From NCBI GenBank assembly GCA_035710745.1, contig DASTCX010000004.1, forward strand, positions 1-64,000: a stretch of DNA of 64,000 bases. Reading direction: 5' to 3'. A program made the translations under genes and the position numbers. The notes under the pieces were generated by a model. That model ran no database searches. It was not told the origin of the DNA and saw only the letters and a list, made by a program, of their open reading frames with translations. This stretch comes from Candidatus Eremiobacteraceae bacterium. Its GTDB lineage: Bacteria; Vulcanimicrobiota; Vulcanimicrobiia; Eremiobacterales; Eremiobacteraceae. Shown piece by piece: positions 25,537-35,168 of this stretch; within the stretch, counting starts at the first letter, position 1, and each line of letters opens with the position of its first letter.

Positions 25537-26580
25537 ATGTCTGCATCCGACATCGCTCGCCTGACGCACGTCGTCGACTGCGCAGGCTGAGCGTCCAAAA
25601 TGGACGCGGGCGTCCTCGCGCAGGTCCTGCGCGTCATGCCGCCGCCCGATGATCCCAACGTCCTCGTCGGATTCGAAACGTCCGACGACGCGGGCGTCTA
25701 TCGCATCGCGTCCGATACCGCTCTCGCGCTGACGGTCGACTTCTTCACGCCGATCGTCGACGACCCGGCGACGTTCGGCGCGATCGCCGCCGCCAACTCG
25801 CTTTCCGATCTCTACGCCATGGGTGCGAAACCGGTCGTGGCGCTCGCGGTGGCGGCTTTCCCCGAGAGGGGACTCGACAAGAGCGTTCTCGGGGCGATCT
25901 TCGCCGGCGGCGCTGCGAAAGCGCGCGAAGCGGGGATCGCGATCATCGGCGGTCACACGGTGAAGGACCCGGAGCCGAAGTACGGCCTTTGTGCCATCGG
26001 CCTCGTCCACCCAGACAAGATCGTGCGCAACTCGACGGCGCGGGCCGGCGACGCTCTCGTCTTGACGAAGCCGCTCGGTACCGGCATCATCACGACGGCT
26101 CGGCGGCGCGATGCGATCGGCGATGCGGAACTCGCGGCGGCTGTGGAAAGCATGACGACGCTCAATCGTGCGGCTTGCGAGGCGATGCTCTCGGTCGGCA
26201 TCGATTCCGCGACCGACGTCACCGGCTTCGGCTTGGTCGGCCATCTGCGCGAGATGATCGACGGGTCGGGCGTCGGCGCTTCGATCGATGCTCGTTCGGT
26301 GCCGCTCCTCGCCGGCGCGCTCGAACTCGCCGCGCTCGGTCACGCGCCCGGGGGCTCGAAGTCGAATCTCGAACGCGCGCTCGCGCTGGGCTCGTCATTC
26401 GAATCCGTGCCCGAGGCGCTTCAGCTCGTTCTTTGCGACGCACAGACGTCCGGCGGCTTGCTCATCGCGGTGCCCGAGGAACGCACCGGTGCGTTGCTCG
26501 ACGAACTCGTCCGTGGCGGTGTGAACCGAGCGGCCGTCGTCGGCCGTATCACGAGTGAGCAAGGCCTGAAAGTGCGCTAG
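25537..26580 (+). CDS. selD: Selenide, water dikinase, itself a selenoprotein (UGA-Sec)
   Basis: SelD makes selenophosphate from selenide and ATP. From ATG 25537 the frame reads [17 protein letters not shown], then TGA at 25588-25590, then [13 protein letters not shown]. The TGA aligns exactly with the catalytic Cys of the E. coli enzyme (GAG-C-GCK), and the essential Lys follows three residues later. Translated through UGA it gives 347 residues, with [23 protein letters not shown] and [11 protein letters not shown] as in the family. A hairpin at 25617-25633 supports Sec insertion. A start at 25600 would delete the active site. Selenocysteine here implies SelA, SelB and tRNA-Sec elsewhere in the genome. 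Confidence 0.9.
25591..25633 (+). promoter_or_regulatory. Candidate bacterial SECIS element of selD
   Basis: Two stems follow the UGA. GCGTCC-AAAAT-GGACGC (25591-25607) is directly adjacent. The second, CGCGCAG-GTC-CTGCGCG (25617-25633), has a 7-bp stem and an apical loop starting with G about 33 bases after the UGA. The second fits the bacterial SECIS model as I recall it (loop 16-37 bases downstream, G in the first loop positions). Confidence 0.65.
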
Positions 26581-26672
26581 CGGCGCGACACAGGGACCGC
26601 TTTGCGGATCGCCCAAGGACGCCGTCCGCGTCGCGCGGGACCCACCCACGACACGTTCCCGGAGGCCAACGA

Positions 26673-28685
26673 GTGAGATCGCCAACCGCCGTCGCTTCGC
26701 CGTCGCTCGACCTGCTCTGCGTCAATACGATCCGCACGCTCGCCATCGATGCGGTCCAGAAGGCGAACTCAGGCCACCCCGGTATGCCGATGGGCGCCGC
26801 CGCGATGGCATATACGCTGTGGACGCGCCACCTCAGGTTCAATCCGCGCAACCCCGATTGGGTCGATCGCGATCGCTTCGTCCTCTCGGCCGGCCACGGG
26901 TCGATGCTGCTCTATGCGCTGCTCTTCCTCACCGGCTACGACCTGACGCTCGACGACCTCAAGCAGTTCCGCCAGTGGGGGTCGAAGACACCCGGGCATC
27001 CCGAGCGCGGCCACACAGCGGGCGTCGAGGTGACGACGGGTCCGCTCGGCCAAGGCGTCGGCAACGCCGTCGGTCTTGCGATGGCCGAACGCATCCTCTC
27101 CGCGCGCTTCAACAACGCCGAGGGTTCGATCGTCGACCATCGCACGTACGTCATCGCGAGCGACGGCGACATGATGGAAGGCGTCGCGTCGGAGGCGTCG
27201 TCGCTCGCCGGACATCTCCAGCTCGGTAGGCTCATCGTGCTCTACGACGACAACCTCGTGTCGCTCGACGGCCCGACGAGTCTCTCGTTCACCAACGAAG
27301 ACGTGCAGAAGCGGTACGACGCATACGGCTGGCACACGCAGTTCGTGGCTGATGGCAACGACATCGATGCGATCGACCAGGCGCTTGTCGCCGCAAAGGC
27401 GGATCCGCGGCCGTCGCTCATCCGCGTACGCACGCACATCGGCTACGGCGCGCCGCACAAGCAGGATACGTCCGCCGCACACGGCGAGCCGCTCGGCGCC
27501 GACGAAGTGCGCGCCGCGAAGCTCACGTACGGATGGGATCCCGACGCGCAGTTCCTCGTACCGGACGATGCCCTCGCTCACTTCAGGTCCGCGATCGCGC
27601 GCGGCGCAGAGCTCGAGTCGAAATGGCGAGCGGCCTTCGACGCATATCAAAGCAAACGCCCGGCGCTTGCGAAGCAATTCCTCGACGAGCAGGCGGGAAA
27701 ACTCGCGTCAGGTTGGGCGGACACCCTGCCTGTTTTCAAACCGGAGGACGGTGCGGTCGCGACTCGTGACGCATCGCAGAAGGCGATCAACGCGCTCGCC
27801 CTCACGGTGCCGGCGCTCATCGGCGGTGCCGCCGACCTTGCGACGTCGAACAAGACGTCGGTGAAAGACTGCGGCGACTTCGAGCCGACCGACTACGCAG
27901 GACGCAATCTTCGCTTCGGCGTTCGCGAGCACGCGATGGGAGCGGCGCTCACGGGGATGGCGGTCCACGGCGGCTTGCGCCCGTATGGCGGCACCTTCCT
28001 TATCTTCTCCGACTACATGCGTCCGACGATCCGCCTCGCCGCGCTGCAAGGCGCGAATCCCATCTACGTCTGGACGCACGACAGCATCGGCCTCGGCGAG
28101 GACGGTCCGACGCACCAGTCGATCGAGCAGGTCGCGAGTCTGCGCGCGATCCCGAACATGACGATGATGCGCCCCGCCGATGCGAACGAAGCCGTCATCT
28201 GCTGGCGTATCGCCGTCGAACACAAGGGCGGGCCGGTCGGGATGGCGTTCACGCGCCAAAAGCTGCCGGTCTACGCTGCCGCATCGGTCGCCGGCGCGGC
28301 GCGCGGCGGCTACACGCTCGCACGCGAAAGCGGAGGCGATTTGCGCGTCATCCTCATCGGCACCGGCTCGGAAGTGCATGTCTGCATGGCCGCCCGCGAT
28401 CTGCTCCAGAAAGACGGCATCCCGACGCGCGTCGTCAGTCTTCCGTGCTGGTCGATCTTCGACGCGCAGGAAAGCGCGTATCGCGACGACGTCCTCCCGC
28501 CCACGGTCCATGCGCGCGTCGCCGTCGAAGCCGCATCCGTCTTCGGCTGGGAGCGCTACGTCGGCGATCGGGGAGCCGTGATCGGAATGCACCGCTTCGG
28601 CGCGTCGGCGCCTGCGGAGACGCTCTTCAAGGAATTCGGATTCACGCCCGAGCGCGTCGCCGAACGCGCGCGATCGCTCCTTTGA
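26673..28685 (+). CDS. tkt: Transketolase
   Basis: A 670-residue thiamine-diphosphate enzyme that moves two-carbon units between sugar phosphates. Visible signatures are [18 protein letters not shown] (substrate and TPP), the TPP-binding [14 protein letters not shown] at about 163, and [20 protein letters not shown] with [12 protein letters not shown] in the C-terminal half. The GTG start follows a GGAGG site. It opens a seven-gene pentose-phosphate operon that ends with pgl and a glycosidase. Confidence 0.96.
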   Translation: MRSPTAVASPSLDLLCVNTIRTLAIDAVQKANSGHPGMPMGAAAMAYTLWTRHLRFNPRNPDWVDRDRFVLSAGHGSMLLYALLFLTGYDLTLDDLKQFRQWGSKTPGHPERGHTAGVEVTTGPLGQGVGNAVGLAMAERILSARFNNAEGSIVDHRTYVIASDGDMMEGVASEASSLAGHLQLGRLIVLYDDNLVSLDGPTSLSFTNEDVQKRYDAYGWHTQFVADGNDIDAIDQALVAAKADPRPSLIRVRTHIGYGAPHKQDTSAAHGEPLGADEVRAAKLTYGWDPDAQFLVPDDALAHFRSAIARGAELESKWRAAFDAYQSKRPALAKQFLDEQAGKLASGWADTLPVFKPEDGAVATRDASQKAINALALTVPALIGGAADLATSNKTSVKDCGDFEPTDYAGRNLRFGVREHAMGAALTGMAVHGGLRPYGGTFLIFSDYMRPTIRLAALQGANPIYVWTHDSIGLGEDGPTHQSIEQVASLRAIPNMTMMRPADANEAVICWRIAVEHKGGPVGMAFTRQKLPVYAAASVAGAARGGYTLARESGGDLRVILIGTGSEVHVCMAARDLLQKDGIPTRVVSLPCWSIFDAQESAYRDDVLPPTVHARVAVEAASVFGWERYVGDRGAVIGMHRFGASAPAETLFKEFGFTPERVAERARSLL

Positions 28686-28701
28686 GGCCGTGGTTTGCAG
28701 G

Positions 28702-28741
28702 GCCGAGCTGCGCTCGGCCGGTCGAGACAAATCTCGACCGC
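28702..28741 (-). repeat. Two-hairpin repeat unit (type II), copy 12
   Basis: GCCGAGC-TGC-GCTCGGC (28702-28718) is joined to GGTCGAGA-CAAA-TCTCGACC. It lies between tkt and tal and is oriented against both, an exception to the usual rule. Confidence 0.88.
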
Positions 28742-28766
28742 TCCCAAGTAACTTCGAGGTTAGCAA

Positions 28767-29891
28767 ATGCCTAGTCCGTTGAACGACCTCATCAAGTTCG
28801 GACAGAGCTTCTGGCTCGACAACATCCGCCGGGGGTTCACCCGCAGCGGTGAGCTGCGCCGGCTCATCGACGTCGACGGCTTACGCGGCGAGACGTCGAA
28901 TCCGACGATCTTCGAGAAGGCGATCGCGGAGAGCGACGACTACGACGACGCCGTCAAGACGCTCGTCGCGGCGAAGAAGACGCCGGCCGATGTCTACGAT
29001 GTGCTGACGACCGACGACGTCCGCGAGGCGTGCGACGTCTTTCGCGATCTCTACAATTCGACGAAGGGCAGCGACGGGTTCGTCTCGATCGAGCTGCCGC
29101 CGAAGTTCGCCAAAGACACGGACGCCTCGATCAAAGAGGGCCTGCGTCTCTGGTCGCTCGTCGACCGCCCGAACCTCATGGTCAAAGTGCCGGCGACGGA
29201 TGAAGGTATTCCCGTCATCCGGCGGCTCATCGCACAGGGGCTCAACATCAACATCACGCTGATGTTCGGCGAGCAGTACTACTCGAAGGTCATCGACGCG
29301 TATATGAGCGGTCTCGAGGACCGCCATAACAAGGGTCTGCCGCTTCAGCAAGTGGCGTCGGTCGCGTCGTGCTTCGTAAGCCGCGTCGACACGGAGACGG
29401 ACAAGCGCCTTACCGCGATGACGGACGGTGCGGAAGCAGGCCGTACATCGGCCGCGCAGTCGCTGCTCGGCAAGGTCGCTATTGCGAATTCAAAACGTCT
29501 CTATCGCCTGTACAAGGATTCGATCGAATCGGACCGGTTCAAGGCGCTCGCTGCGGCCGGCGCCCGCCGTCAGCGCCCGCTCTGGGCGAGCACGTCGACG
29601 AAGAATCCGAAGTATCCCGACACCTACTACGTCGAAGCGCTCATCGGCGAGGACACGATCGACACGATGCCGCCCGCCACGATCGACGCGTTCCGAGATC
29701 ACGGCAAGGTCGCCGCGACGCTCGACGCGGGCTACGACGAGGCGGATGCCACGATCGCGCGGCTCGAATCGCTCGGGATCTCGCTCGCCGATGTGACCGA
29801 AAAGCTCCTCGCCGACGGCCTCGTCTCGTTCGAGAAGTCGTATCAGGAGCTGTTCTCGGTCCTCGAAGACAAAGTCGCGGCGCTGTGCTAA
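28767..29891 (+). CDS. tal: Transaldolase
   Basis: A 374-residue enzyme of the longer TalB/Tal type that exchanges dihydroxyacetone units between sedoheptulose-7-P and glyceraldehyde-3-P. The Schiff-base lysine lies in NLMVKVPATDEGIPVIRRL (about residue 138). The N-terminus has GQSFWLDNIRRGF and RGETSNPTIFEKAI, and the C-terminal half has RRQRPLWASTSTKNP. It ends seven bases inside pgi, indicating coupled translation. Confidence 0.95.
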   Translation: MPSPLNDLIKFGQSFWLDNIRRGFTRSGELRRLIDVDGLRGETSNPTIFEKAIAESDDYDDAVKTLVAAKKTPADVYDVLTTDDVREACDVFRDLYNSTKGSDGFVSIELPPKFAKDTDASIKEGLRLWSLVDRPNLMVKVPATDEGIPVIRRLIAQGLNINITLMFGEQYYSKVIDAYMSGLEDRHNKGLPLQQVASVASCFVSRVDTETDKRLTAMTDGAEAGRTSAAQSLLGKVAIANSKRLYRLYKDSIESDRFKALAAAGARRQRPLWASTSTKNPKYPDTYYVEALIGEDTIDTMPPATIDAFRDHGKVAATLDAGYDEADATIARLESLGISLADVTEKLLADGLVSFEKSYQELFSVLEDKVAALC

Positions 29892-31564
29892 ACGCGATAG
29901 ACCGGCAGCGTCTCGCGGGTTTCGACGCGTTCGACCTTCGCGGCGCGCTCACCAGGCTCGACGACGAACGGCTCGTCGCCCGCGTCTGGCAACACGATCC
30001 CGATCTTTGGAAGCCCGGCGACGCCGCACACGCGAAGGTCATCAAGAACCGCCTTGGCTGGCTCACGGTCCCCGAGACGATGGAAGCGTGTCTCGACGAC
30101 ATCGTGGGGTTCGCCGATTCCGTGCATCGCGACGGCATAAAGCACGCTGTCCTCATGGGCATGGGGGGCAGCAGCCTTTGCCCGATCGTGTTGCGCGAGA
30201 CCTTCGGCGTGCGTTCCGGCTACCCGGAGCTCATCGTCCTCGACAGCACGTCGCCTGCCGCCGTGACGGCGGTCGAGAAGCAGATCGACGTCAAGGCGAC
30301 GCTCTTCATCGACGCGAGCAAATCGGGCTCGACGCTCGAGAGCCACAGCTTCGCCGAGTACTTCCTGGCGAAGGCGACCGCGGCGTTCGGCTCGTCCGAG
30401 CAAGCGGCGAAGCGGTTCGCGTGCATCACCGACCCCGGTACGAAGTTGGCTACCGCCGGGCGTGATCGCGGCTATCGGCGCGTCTTCGAAAATCCGCCGG
30501 ACATCGGCGGACGGTACTCTGCGCTCTCGTATTTCGGACTCGTTCCCGGCGCCGTCGCCGGGGTCGACGTGGCCGGCCTTCTGACGCGCGCGCTCCGTAT
30601 GGCTCAGGCGTGCGCCGTCGGCGTCATGGCGGACCGCCATCCCGCGGCGACGCTCGGCACCGCGCTCGCGCAGGCGGCGTTCCATGGCAGCCGCGATAAG
30701 ATCACGTTCCTCGCCTCGCCGCAGATCGCGACGATCGGCATGTGGCTCGAGCAGCTCATCGCCGAGAGCACAGGTAAGGAAGGCAAAGGTCTCATCCCGA
30801 TCGCCGACGAGCCTGTGGGACCGCCCGGCGCATACGGTGACGACCGCTCGTTCGTCTCGATCAAGTGCGGCGACGACAGCGCGCATGAGGCGCTGTGCCG
30901 CTCGCTCGAGGAAGCCGGGCATCCGGTGACGCGCATCCACCTGCGCGATCCGCTCGACGTCGCGGAGGAATTCTTCCGCTGGGAATTCGCGACGGCGACC
31001 GCGGGTGCGCTGCTCGGCATCGATTCTTTCGACGAGCCGAACGTGCAAGAGAGCAAGGACAACACGAACCGGATCCTCGGCGAAGGCGTGAAAGCGGATC
31101 CTTCGCGCATCGCGCCGACCGATGAGAAGGCGCTCGCGCAGCACGTCGGTCAGCTGCGCCGAGGCGACTACCTCGCGCTCCACGCGTTCGTCATGCCGAC
31201 GCAGGCCCGCACGAACGTCGTACAGCGTGCGCGTGCGGCGTTGCGCGACGCGACGAACGCCGCGACGACGTTCGGCTACGGGCCGCGCTTCCTCCATTCG
31301 ACCGGCCAGCTCCACAAAGGCGGACCGAACACCGGCGTCTTCGTGCAGCTCGTCGGAACCGAGGGCGGGAGCGTCGCGATCCCGGGTGCTCCCTTCGATT
31401 TCGGCACGCTCATCGCGGCGCAATCCCTCGGCGACTTGCAGTCGCTGAAGGCTCACGGCCGCCGGGTCATCTCGATCGACCTCGGTGACGATATCGACGC
31501 CGGTCTCGGGGCGTTCGCGAAGACCGTCGACAAGATCGCACCTCACCTAGCGCCGGCGCCGTAA
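29885..31564 (+). CDS. pgi: Glucose-6-phosphate isomerase
   Basis: A 559-residue isomerase linking glucose-6-P and fructose-6-P. Sugar-phosphate-binding motifs are GMGGSSLCPIVLRETFG and DASKSGSTLESHSFAEYFLA, with LHSTGQLHKGGPNTGVF near the C-terminus. This resembles the version often found fused to or beside transaldolase. The start is GTG 29885, which overlaps the tal stop by seven bases; earlier in-frame codons lie inside tal. The near-overlap suggests that the two enzymes are made in equal amounts. Confidence 0.93.
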   Translation: MLNAIDRQRLAGFDAFDLRGALTRLDDERLVARVWQHDPDLWKPGDAAHAKVIKNRLGWLTVPETMEACLDDIVGFADSVHRDGIKHAVLMGMGGSSLCPIVLRETFGVRSGYPELIVLDSTSPAAVTAVEKQIDVKATLFIDASKSGSTLESHSFAEYFLAKATAAFGSSEQAAKRFACITDPGTKLATAGRDRGYRRVFENPPDIGGRYSALSYFGLVPGAVAGVDVAGLLTRALRMAQACAVGVMADRHPAATLGTALAQAAFHGSRDKITFLASPQIATIGMWLEQLIAESTGKEGKGLIPIADEPVGPPGAYGDDRSFVSIKCGDDSAHEALCRSLEEAGHPVTRIHLRDPLDVAEEFFRWEFATATAGALLGIDSFDEPNVQESKDNTNRILGEGVKADPSRIAPTDEKALAQHVGQLRRGDYLALHAFVMPTQARTNVVQRARAALRDATNAATTFGYGPRFLHSTGQLHKGGPNTGVFVQLVGTEGGSVAIPGAPFDFGTLIAAQSLGDLQSLKAHGRRVISIDLGDDIDAGLGAFAKTVDKIAPHLAPAP

Positions 31565-31592
31565 AACGCCGCGTATCCAGGAGAACGTTTCA

Positions 31593-32528
31593 ATGCAGAT
31601 CGCGATGATCGGCCTCGGCAAGATGGGCGCGAACATGGTCGAGCGCCTGCTCGAAGGTGGCCACTCGGTCGTCGTCTACGATCGCAGCGCCGACGCCGTC
31701 AAAGCGTCGGTCGGCAAGGGCGCTACCGGCTGCGCGTCGCTCGAAGAAGTCGTCAAGGCGCTGACGCCGCCGCGCGCCGTCTGGGTGATGGTGCCGTCGG
31801 GACCGCCGACGATCCAGACGATCGACAAGCTCGGCGATCTGCTCTCGCCCGGCGATGCGGTCATCGATGGCGGCAACTCGTATTGGAAGGATGGACAAGA
31901 GCAGGCGAAGCGGCTGAAGACCAAGGGCGTCGACCTCGTCGACGCGGGCACGTCGGGCGGTGTGTGGGGCCTGAAGGTCGGCTATTGCCTCATGGTCGGC
32001 GGCGTGGCCGCCACCTGCAAACGCCTCGAACCGATCTTCCTCACCCTCGCGCCGAAAGACGGATACCTCTATGTCGGGCCGCCGGGCGCCGGACACTTCG
32101 TCAAGATGGTCCACAACGGTATCGAGTACGCGATGCTCCAGGCGTACGGCGAAGGCTTCGAGCTCATCCGAGCGTCGGAGTTCGGCGACGGCATCGATCT
32201 CGGCAAGGTCGCCCATTTGTGGAACCAGGGCAGCGTCGTCCGCTCGTGGCTGCTCGAGCTCGCGGAGCTCGCCTTTGCGGCCGATCCGAAGCTCGACAAG
32301 ATCGAGGGTTACGTCGACGACACCGGTGAGGGCCGGTGGACGGTCAAGGACTCGATCGACCTCGCGGTTCCGGCACCGACGATCGCATTATCGCTCATGA
32401 TGCGATTCCGTTCGCGCCAGGAAGATTCGTTTTCGGCCAAGGTCATCGCGGCACTGCGCAACCAGTTCGGCGGCCATGCGGTCTACGCCGAACCGGCAGC
32501 CGCCGGCGACGGCAAGGCGAAGGCGTAA
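31593..32528 (+). CDS. gnd: 6-phosphogluconate dehydrogenase, decarboxylating, short form
   Basis: A 311-residue oxidative decarboxylase that yields ribulose-5-P. The Rossmann motif GLGKMGANM is at residues 7-15 and the substrate and catalytic segment GPPGAGHFVKMVHNGIEYAM lies near 165-185. It belongs to the short (about 300-residue) class rather than the 470-residue class. Asp30 at the end of the second strand (VVYDRS) suggests NAD rather than NADP preference, a known trait of this class; this is inference. AGGAGAA precedes the ATG. Confidence 0.93.
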   Translation: MQIAMIGLGKMGANMVERLLEGGHSVVVYDRSADAVKASVGKGATGCASLEEVVKALTPPRAVWVMVPSGPPTIQTIDKLGDLLSPGDAVIDGGNSYWKDGQEQAKRLKTKGVDLVDAGTSGGVWGLKVGYCLMVGGVAATCKRLEPIFLTLAPKDGYLYVGPPGAGHFVKMVHNGIEYAMLQAYGEGFELIRASEFGDGIDLGKVAHLWNQGSVVRSWLLELAELAFAADPKLDKIEGYVDDTGEGRWTVKDSIDLAVPAPTIALSLMMRFRSRQEDSFSAKVIAALRNQFGGHAVYAEPAAAGDGKAKA

Positions 32529-32530
32529 GG

Positions 32531-34081
32531 ATGGCGACGACGCCCGCCGACCTCGTCAATCCGTTCCGCGAAGGGCTGAGGACCGATCGCGCGACGGCTC
32601 CATGCCAGCTCGTCATCTTCGGCGCGTCGGGCGATCTCACGAATCGCAAGCTGCTGCCCGCGATCTACAATCTCGCGCAAGCCGACCTCTTGCCGCCCTC
32701 GTTCTCGGTCATCGGCTTCGCCCGCGACTCGCTCGATGAGAAATCGTTCCGCGACAAACTGCGCAACGCGGTCGCAACGAGCGGCGACGTGCGGGTCAAA
32801 GACGATGCGGTGCTCGCGCGACTCGTCGAGCGCACGCACTACGTCGGCGGAGACTTTCACGATCCGGCCTCCTACGACCGGCTCAAGGCCGCGATCGAAA
32901 AGTACGGCAAGGAATATGCGACCGGCGGCAACCTCATCTTCTACATCGCGACGCCGGCGAGTCTGTTCGGCGACATCGTCGAGAAGCTCCACGATGCCGG
33001 ACTTGCCGCCGCCGATTCCGCCGATCGCTTCGTCCGGATCATCGTCGAGAAGCCGTTCGGTCGCGACCTCGCGAGCGCGAAGCTGCTCAACGCGGAACTG
33101 CTCAAGTATCTCTCCGAAGACCAGGTCTATCGGATCGACCACTACCTGGGCAAAGAGACCGTCCAGAACATCCTCGTCCTGCGCTTCGCGAACGGCATCT
33201 TCGAGCCGATCTGGAACCGCCGCTACGTCGACCACGTGCAGATCATCGTCGCCGAGAGCCTCGGGATCGAGGGGCGAGGCAACTTCTACGAAGAGACCGG
33301 CGTGGTGCGCGACATCATCCAAAACCACGCGCTCCAGCTCTTGTCGCTCGTCGCGATGGAGCCGCCGACGACGTTCGACGCGCGCGAATTCCGCGACGAG
33401 AAGATCCGGGTCATCGAAGCCATTCGTCCGATCCCAGTCGAAGATCTTCGTGCGTCGTGCGTTCCCGGCCAGTATGGCGCGGGTTTCGTCGACGGCGACG
33501 ACGTGCCGGCGTATCGCGACGAGCAGAACGTCGCCAAGGATTCGATCACCCCGACGTACGGCGCGTTTCGCTTCTTCGTCGACAACTGGCGCTGGGCAGA
33601 TGTGCCCTTCTACGTCCGCAGCGGCAAGCGGTTGCCGAAGCGGCTCACAGAGATCGCGATCCAGTTCAAGCGCGCGCCGCATCTCCCGTTCCGCAAGAGC
33701 CAGGTCGACGAGCTTTCGGGGAACGTCCTGGCCTTGCGGATCCAACCCGATGAGGGGATCACGCTTCGGTTCGGCGCCAAGGTGCCGGGGCCAAGTATGC
33801 GCATCCGATCGGTCAACATGGATTTCGGCTACGGCGAGACGTTCGGCCGCGAGGATGCCTCGCCGTACGAGCGTCTCATCCTCGACTGCATGAAGGGCGA
33901 TCAGACGCTGTTCGACCGGGCCGACGGCGTCGAGGCGGCGTGGGCGCTTATCGATCCCGTTCTCGCCGTGTGGCAGACCGACCGCAGCACCGTGTTTCCG
34001 AATTACGCCGCCGGCACGTGGGGACCGGCCGAGGCGGACGCGCTCATCGAGCGCGACGGCCGTCAATGGCGCAGGCTGTGA
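32531..34081 (+). CDS. zwf: Glucose-6-phosphate 1-dehydrogenase
   Basis: A 516-residue enzyme committing glucose-6-P to the oxidative pentose-phosphate pathway. The coenzyme motif IFGASGDLTNRKLLPA is at about 27-42 and the active site RIDHYLGKETVQN at about 201-213. The ATG at 32531 comes two bases after the gnd stop, and AAGG spans the junction. Its stop overlaps the opcA start. The order gnd-zwf-opcA-pgl matches actinobacterial and cyanobacterial operons. Confidence 0.96.
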   Translation: MATTPADLVNPFREGLRTDRATAPCQLVIFGASGDLTNRKLLPAIYNLAQADLLPPSFSVIGFARDSLDEKSFRDKLRNAVATSGDVRVKDDAVLARLVERTHYVGGDFHDPASYDRLKAAIEKYGKEYATGGNLIFYIATPASLFGDIVEKLHDAGLAAADSADRFVRIIVEKPFGRDLASAKLLNAELLKYLSEDQVYRIDHYLGKETVQNILVLRFANGIFEPIWNRRYVDHVQIIVAESLGIEGRGNFYEETGVVRDIIQNHALQLLSLVAMEPPTTFDAREFRDEKIRVIEAIRPIPVEDLRASCVPGQYGAGFVDGDDVPAYRDEQNVAKDSITPTYGAFRFFVDNWRWADVPFYVRSGKRLPKRLTEIAIQFKRAPHLPFRKSQVDELSGNVLALRIQPDEGITLRFGAKVPGPSMRIRSVNMDFGYGETFGREDASPYERLILDCMKGDQTLFDRADGVEAAWALIDPVLAVWQTDRSTVFPNYAAGTWGPAEADALIERDGRQWRRL

Positions 34082-35166
34082 AACGCGGCGACGGCGTCGC
34101 GGCGCCGGCGTTCGATGGGCTCAAGCCGGTCGCACCCGCGCAGGTCGAGGCCGAACTGACGAAACGGCTCGCCGACAGCGGCGTGGCTGCGGGCGAAGCG
34201 CCGTCGCGCGCCTGCACGCTCAATCTCGTCGTCTACGTCGAGCGCGCGTCGGAGATCATGCAGGTCGCCGAGGCGATCCGTGCGCTCGAAGCCTCACATC
34301 CGATGCGCGTCTTGCTCGTCACGCTCGACTCGGGCGCGCCTGCAGATCGCGTGCAGACGTGGGTCGACGTCGAATGCTCCGATTGCGGCCAGGTCTGCAG
34401 CGAACAGATCGTCCTGCGCGGCAATCCGGATGCCTCGGCGAGGATCGTTTCGACCGTACTCGCGCTGCTCGTCGCCGATCTTCCGGTCGCCCTGTGGTGG
34501 CGATCGGACTCGCCATATCTCAGCCGCTTGTTCAGAGGGCTCGCACCGCTCGCCGATAAGATCGTCGTCGACTCTATCCGCTTCGGAGACGGCCCGGCGG
34601 CCCTCGATACGCTCCATCGGCTTGCTTGGAGCGATCGTCGAGCGCGCTCGGATGGACGCGACCGTGCGCGTCATCGCGCGCCGATCGCCGACATGAATTG
34701 GTACCGCATCGCGACGTGGCGTTCGACGCTGTCGGCGTGCTTCGACGATCCCGCCGTGCTCGCGTTCCTGCCGTCGATCGACAAAAGCGAGATCGAGTTT
34801 TCGCTCGGACCGCAAGGCGGCGATTCTCCGCCCTCGGCCCGGTCGCTGCTGCTCGCCGGTTGGATAGTCAGCCGCATGCCCGCGATCGCCGGCCACGGAG
34901 ATCTGAGCGGCGTGCCGAGCGATTGGGCGACGCACGGCGCGATCGTCGCGCTGCGCCTGCGGTCGTCGGCATCCCGAGCGGGCGTCTCTATCGAGTGGAA
35001 GAGCGATAAGGTCGGCATCGACGCGACGGCGTTCGGCGCCGGCGGCGTTCCGATGCGGCGTTGGCGATTCGAGCCGGACCCGGAAGACGAGGCCGACCTG
35101 CTCTACAGCTGCATCGATTCGATGTCGCCCGATCCGGTGCTCGAGGCGGCGCTGGAGGTCGGATAG
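34078..35166 (+). CDS. opcA: OpcA, glucose-6-phosphate dehydrogenase assembly protein
   Basis: A protein of about 362 residues. The region ADLPVALWWRSDSPYLSRLF matches OpcA, an allosteric effector or assembly factor of G6PDH known from cyanobacteria and actinobacteria. The first part (about 20-110) is a mixed alpha/beta domain with CTLNLVVYVERASEI. The GTG at 34078 overlaps the zwf stop (GTGA); an ATG at 34066 is also in frame. A gene beside zwf is the rule for opcA and supports the call. It may make G6PDH activity redox-responsive. Confidence 0.9.
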   Translation: MKRGDGVAAPAFDGLKPVAPAQVEAELTKRLADSGVAAGEAPSRACTLNLVVYVERASEIMQVAEAIRALEASHPMRVLLVTLDSGAPADRVQTWVDVECSDCGQVCSEQIVLRGNPDASARIVSTVLALLVADLPVALWWRSDSPYLSRLFRGLAPLADKIVVDSIRFGDGPAALDTLHRLAWSDRRARSDGRDRARHRAPIADMNWYRIATWRSTLSACFDDPAVLAFLPSIDKSEIEFSLGPQGGDSPPSARSLLLAGWIVSRMPAIAGHGDLSGVPSDWATHGAIVALRLRSSASRAGVSIEWKSDKVGIDATAFGAGGVPMRRWRFEPDPEDEADLLYSCIDSMSPDPVLEAALEVG

Positions 35167-35168
35167 GC

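Noticed and set aside
25600-25602. ATG start for selD
   Set aside because: It would remove the catalytic residue and N-terminal loop that align upstream through the UGA.
25456-26343. N-terminal extension of the class V aminotransferase
   Set aside because: The extension is only antisense to selD; the enzyme's conserved start LLIPGPVAV follows a GTG at 25455.
29888-31546. 552-codon ORF antisense to pgi
   Set aside because: The sense strand has the Pgi signatures; the antisense translation has no recognisable motif.
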